Part shown: positions 59,786-64,000 of the stretch, in pieces
How positions within the stretch are numbered: the first letter of the stretch is position 1
Layout: every line of letters begins with the position of its first letter
NCBI GenBank assembly: GCA_032622095.1
Contig: CP136065.1
Coordinates: 69,471,675 to 69,535,674, forward strand
Direction of reading: 5' to 3'
DNA from: Siphonodentalium dalli
Lineage: Eukaryota; Mollusca; Scaphopoda; Gadilida; Siphonodentaliidae
Length of the DNA stretch: 64,000 bases
The notes under the pieces: model-generated
The model's database searches: none
The model's input: only the letters and a program-made list of their open reading frames with translations
What the model was told of the DNA's origin: nothing
Position numbers and translations under genes: made by a program

Positions 59786-59995
59786 GCAAGGTATCACATA
59801 GATGACAATTGGTTGCACGATATAACATTTATTTGTAGCGCCTATTATAGTATATTATATATCTGTATGTACTATATATACATTCTCATATACATGAGCA
59901 CATATATTCGCGCTGCAGTCGCGCATATATATATACATAATTTATACTGTATTTTAGTATATATATGTATAACATACCGGTGTAACAGTTTATCT
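59786..59995. other. TA-rich simple sequence
   Basis: Many ATATATAC words; no gene. Confidence 0.5.
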
Positions 59996-61830
59996 CCCCC
60001 CCTGATCAACTTCCCCCCGGGGGGAAGTTGACCTAGGTTAACTTCCCCCCGCCCTGATCAACTTCCCCCCCACCTGAATTTTTTTTATCTTGGAATTTAT
60101 TGACAAATTATTGGCATATTATTTTTCAGTATCACTATATTGCTGAGAAAAACTATCATTGGGTGGCAAGGAAGCATGTCTTTTCTTCCGGCAGAGACAT
60201 TATTGTTCAGATTTTTTTTTTATTGAAAATCACCCAGTTTATCCCCCCCCCCCGCCTGAATTTTCCATACCTTAACATCTATTGGCGAGTTAGTCTCGTT
60301 TTATCGTTCACTATCACTATGTGACTAAGAATAAAACTATCATAGGTGACAAGAAAGCATGATTTTCTGTAAAAGAGACAATAATTATAGTTCTGAGAAT
60401 TTGCATTGAAATTTACCTAGTTTATCTCCCCCCCCCCCCCCCCCCCCGTCTGGATTTTTCATACCTTAACATCTATTGGCGAGATAGTCATTTTATCATT
60501 CACTATGACTATGTGACTATCATTGGTGGCAAGAAGCATGTCTTTTCTTCGGCAGAGACATTATTGTTCAGATTTTTTTTATTATTGAAAATCACCCAGT
60601 TTATCTTCCTGAATTTTCCATACCTTAACATCTATTGGCGAGATAGTCTCATTTTATCATTCACTATGACTATGTGACTTAGAAAAAATTAAATGGGTAA
60701 TTTAAAAAACGAACACATTCTGAAATGTAATGTCTGTGTCGAAAAGAAAAAAACATGATTCTAGTCACCCAATGATAGCTTTTTCTAAGGCACATACACG
60801 TAGTTTAATAGTGATGGGGGTTGAAGATAAATAGGTAAATTTCAATAACAATGAAAATTCACCGAACTATATGAATAGATGTTAAGGTATGGAAAATCCA
60901 GGCGGGTGGGGGATAAACTAGGGTAAATTCCAATGAAAATTCTCCGAACTATAATTATTGTCCTCTTTTACAGAAAAATCATGCTTCCTTGTCACCTATG
61001 ATAGTTTTTCTTAGTCACATAGTGAGAGTGAACGATAAAACGAGACTAACTCGCCAATAGATGTTAAGGTATGGAAAATTCAGGCGGGGGGAGATAAACT
61101 GGGTGATTTTCAATAAAAAAAAATCTGAACAATAATGTCTCTGCCGAAGAAAAGACATGCTTCCTTGCCACCAATGATAGTTTTTCTAAGTCACATAGTC
61201 ATAGTGAATGATAAAATGAGACTATCTCGCCAATAGATGTTAAGGTATGGAAATTCCAGGCGGGGGGGGGGGGGGGGAGATAAACTAGGTAAATTCCAAT
61301 AAAAATTCTCCGAACTATAATTATTGTCTCTTTTACAGAAAAAATCATGCTTCCTTGTCACCTATGATAGTTTTTCTTAGTCACATAGTGATAGTGAACG
61401 ATAACATGAGACTAACTCGCCAATATGTTAAGGTATGGAAAATTCAGGCGGGGGGAGATAAACTGGGTGATTTTCAATAAAAAAAAATCTGAACAATAAT
61501 GTCTCTGCCGAAGAAAAGACATGCTTCCTTGCCACCAATGATAGTTTTTCTAAGTCACATAGTCATAGTGAATGATAAAATGAGACTATCTCGCCAATAG
61601 ATGTTAAGGTATGGAAAATCCAGGCGGGGGGGGGGAGGATAAACTAGGTAAATATCCAATGAAAATTCTCCGAACTATAATTATGGTCTCTTTTACAGAA
61701 AAATCATGCTTCCTTGTCACCTATGATAGTTTTTCTTAGTCACATAGTGATAGTGAACGATAACATGAGACTAACTCGCCAATAGATGTTAAGGTATGGA
61801 AAATTCAGGCGGGGGGGAGATAAACTGCAC
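59996..61830. repeat. Foldback array with alternating A/B units and G/C-runs
   Basis: Left side (to about 60720) reads CCATACCTTAACATCTATTG next to C-runs up to about 21; the right side (from about 60740) is the complement, with GTTAAGGTATGGAAA at 60881, 61063, 61239, 61427, 61603 and 61788. Spacings 182, 176, 188, 176, 185 alternate because two unit types alternate: type A (TTTTACAGAAAAA, GACTAACTCGCC) and type B (GCCGAAGAAAAGACATGC, GACTATCTCGCC). Each joint holds a GGCGGGGGG-type run. No coding. Confidence 0.85.
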
Positions 61831-62144
61831 TGAAAAAAAAAACTTAGTCATAGCCTTAGTCAACCCGTAACTTAGTTATTTTTGACTAACGTAGCCAAAA
61901 GTAACTAAGTGTGACCTTAGTCACACCTTAGTTACTAAGGTTAATATTTTCTTGATTCAGTCATGCCGTCAAAACTCAATAGTATACTTATCGGCGACAT
62001 ATTATATGCGGCAATGACTCCATACAATATGACTGAATCTTACTCTGCTGACATTTAATATGTATATAATATCGCATCCATCCTGTGTTAATCGGGTCGG
62101 TACGTCTATGGACGAGTACGTAAATTTAACGCAAATTATTGTCA
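61831..62144. repeat. CTTAGTCA-word block and spacer
   Basis: 61840-61945 contains AACTTAGTCATAGCC, ACTAAGTGTGACCTTAGTCA and similar words, related to 51085-51415. The rest is AT-rich. Confidence 0.5.
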
Positions 62145-62445
62145 CGCAATACGATAGGGGAACGTTGTGTGCGTAACGTAACTATCGCAAGTATAACGTA
62201 CTCTGAAAACTACTTATCGCCAAATTCATGCTTCAAAGCCTTCAAACATTTTAAACATGTCATCTTCAGCTTCTTTTATTTTATTTTTATGAAAATGAAT
62301 AATAAATGGGGTGATAAAATATGTATACAACGGACCAATAGAATCAAATTGGCCATTTTGACGTGAAACCCAGGACAGGCAACCCAGGTACAAAAATTGG
62401 TGAAATATGAGTACGAACGTAAAAGTGTTCCCCTATCGTATTGCG
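62145..62445. mobile_element. 19-bp inverted repeat pair, possible small MITE
   Basis: CGCAATACGATAGGGGAAC at 62145-62163 is exactly complementary to 62427-62445, 263 bp apart. No target duplication clear. Confidence 0.5.
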
Positions 62446-62718
62446 ATAATCGCCAACCATTATGGTTTGCTGACATTTTTAATTCGGAAAAATCACTAAA
62501 ATCAGAGTGATTTAGACGTGATATTGCGTCGAAAGAACTAAAAGAGACGACATATTACATAAATAACAACCATTGGCGTATTTGGAGAGCGGACTAAAAC
62601 CAGGATAAAAGAGAAGTTAGGAAAATAATCTGCGAAACCGTTAATCGTGTATTGTTGAACTAATTTATTATTCAGCTGCTTTCAACAAGTGGACAATTTG
62701 TCAATAATAGCTTGAATC
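62446..62718. other. No recognised feature
   Basis: AT-rich spacer. Confidence 0.4.
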
Positions 62719-62719
62719 T

Positions 62720-63170
62720 TTATTCTACATGTGAAAGAACGGCGCCTGAAATATGTGCTGCCAACATTAGATTTGTGCCTGATGACTCCTTCAAGGTTAC
62801 ATGTACCGTACACAATACTGCACAGTAGTCAGTACATAACGTGCGGTGAACGTTTTTCGCTGTGGCATTGTGGACGACTACCCCCAAGTTGAAGTTCATT
62901 CCGGCTTGGTTTGGTGATCGAGGACTGTTACCCTGTTCGATTGCGGGACAGTTGTTAAAGACGGTCTGATTTCGGTGAACTCCTTTNNNNNNNNNNNNNN
63001 NNNNNNNNNNNNNNNNNNNNNNNNNNNNNNNNNNNNNNNNNNNNNNNNNNNNNNNNNNNNNNNNNNNNNNNNNNNNNNNNNNNNNNTTCTGGGATGAGTT
63101 GATCTTGTTTCTTTCCATTAGCGATCTCACTGTCTTTAAGATGATCTTTGTTTGCTCTGCCGAACAATTC
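62720..63170 (-). CDS. Candidate terminal exon, broken by an assembly gap
   Basis: On the minus strand an acceptor-like TTATTATACTTTATAG ends at 63171 and opens ELFGRANKDHLKDSEIANGK before the N run. Beyond the gap (62986 to 62720) the frame gives 88 codons (for example NNCPAIEQGNSPRSPNQAG, TDYCAVLCTVHVTLKE) ending TAA, which overlaps an AATAAA signal. The Cys spacing and V-T-L-K-E pattern are faintly like an integrin-alpha membrane-proximal ectodomain, but this is a guess. The gap length is arbitrary, so continuity of frame cannot be claimed. Confidence 0.35.
62987..63086. other. Assembly gap (100 N)
   Basis: Exactly 100 N, the usual placeholder for a gap of unknown size. Any protein spanning it is unreliable. 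Confidence 0.98.
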
Positions 63171-63173
63171 CTA

Positions 63174-64000
63174 TAAAGTATAATAAGCTGCGTATACTGA
63201 GATATCGATATCGGAGGAATAACCAGGATTTTTGCAGGCCCAAATTTTCTTTTGGTAAAATGAATATAATTTTCATCAAAATATCTAAGAAGTTACCAAA
63301 TGCTATAAGGTTGGTTCTGAAATAATAGTAATTATAGTAAGCCCATCCCTGAGGATAAGCCCAGTCTATGTTTTACTCCCAAAAAAAGACCACCCCCCAT
63401 TTTTAGGACTTAGAAGGCGATATACATTTCTGTCAGGTTATATTTATTTACCAATAATAAAACACAAATCAAAGTATTTTCATTAATAAAATATTATACA
63501 TCATGACTCATATAAAAGATTACATTAAATTATCACATTCAATGAATGCAAACTGATATTTTTCTTGTGGGGGTCCTCAAAGATAAGCCCAGTCTCAATT
63601 TTTTGTGTAAAAAATTTCACCCCCCAGGCTTACTGATGGGTGTATACAGTAATTAGATATCACATATCTGCCATGAGTGACCTCGGCTGATATCACTACA
63701 AACTTGGCTGATCACACCCACTAAACTTGCCTGATAACCCACCAAATTCGGCTGATATCAGTTGTGACCTCATCAAGCAAAGCATAGTGTTTACAACCAA
63801 CGTAACAGCCAGTGGGTGGATGCAATCACCATGATATAACGACAATTTCAAAGTTGACCTGAAGTAATGGCAAGTAATGGCGAGTGTTTCATGCCATTTC
63901 GGACTGGTGTTTGCTGCGTAATTTTCAATGGAAATGGTGAATATACTTGGATATATAATGCATGGTCACACACAAAGTTACAACTTGTCAAAATCTTATA
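63174..64000. other. No recognised gene; small direct repeats
   Basis: GATAAGCCCAGTCT occurs near 63352 and 63580, each followed by a CACCCCCC run. CGGCTGATATCA occurs twice near 63680-63760. Nothing coding is supported. Confidence 0.45.

Overview
The window is 64 kb of AT-rich eukaryotic nuclear DNA. Its transposons (Ngaro-type tyrosine-recombinase retrotransposon, tRNA-derived SINE, non-LTR retrotransposon, several hAT-like and TTAA/TA-target elements), split low-density coding and metazoan Ras-family gene point to an invertebrate animal, probably a marine lophotrochozoan or deuterostome; I cannot name the species. It is repeat-dominated. The only confident host gene is an intronless-coding, Ras-dva-like small GTPase at 25100-25774 (+).

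Layout. 1-4528: a giant foldback element whose two arms carry opposed tandem arrays around an 83-bp loop. 4.5-12.8 kb: AT-rich DNA with weak coding-like segments, a string-of-palindromes repeat, two relatives of a TTAA-flanked foldback MITE and a 1005-bp hAT-like element with a perfect 8-bp target duplication. 12.8-17.4 kb: a tRNA-SINE with 12-bp target duplication, a second TTAA MITE, and a hAT-derived element (TIR plus 8-bp duplication) whose BED zinc-finger ORF is interrupted by a third TTAA MITE; removing that MITE restores the frame. 17.4-25 kb: minisatellites, hairpins, tandem repeats and LINE remnants, with a hAT MITE nested in a tandem array. 25.1-27.4 kb: GTPase gene followed by a 5'-truncated, frameshifted LINE reverse transcriptase. 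30.2-35.0 kb: two copies of a ~2-kb segment differing in minisatellite number (5 versus 6 x 55 bp).

35.9-49.6 kb: a head-to-tail 3.8-kb duplication. Copy 1 keeps the empty site; copy 2 contains a complete-ended Ngaro element (42602-48596) with split direct repeats A1-B1-A2-B2, degraded gag, a full-length reverse transcriptase ORF, broken RNase H, a tyrosine recombinase apparently lacking its catalytic part, and a broken SGNH hydrolase. Filled site, empty site and internal B1-A2 junction share TAAT, which is what integration of a circle by site-specific recombination predicts.

49.6-64 kb: a ~3-kb region bounded by 17-bp inverted repeats with a second SINE inside, a cluster of four CACGTG boxes, a recurrent AATAAAGAGCG motif, a 62-bp tandem repeat split by a hairpin element, a second, unrelated foldback array with alternating A/B units and G-runs, and a candidate minus-strand exon broken by a 100-N assembly gap. 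All element names are from motifs read by eye; no database search was possible.
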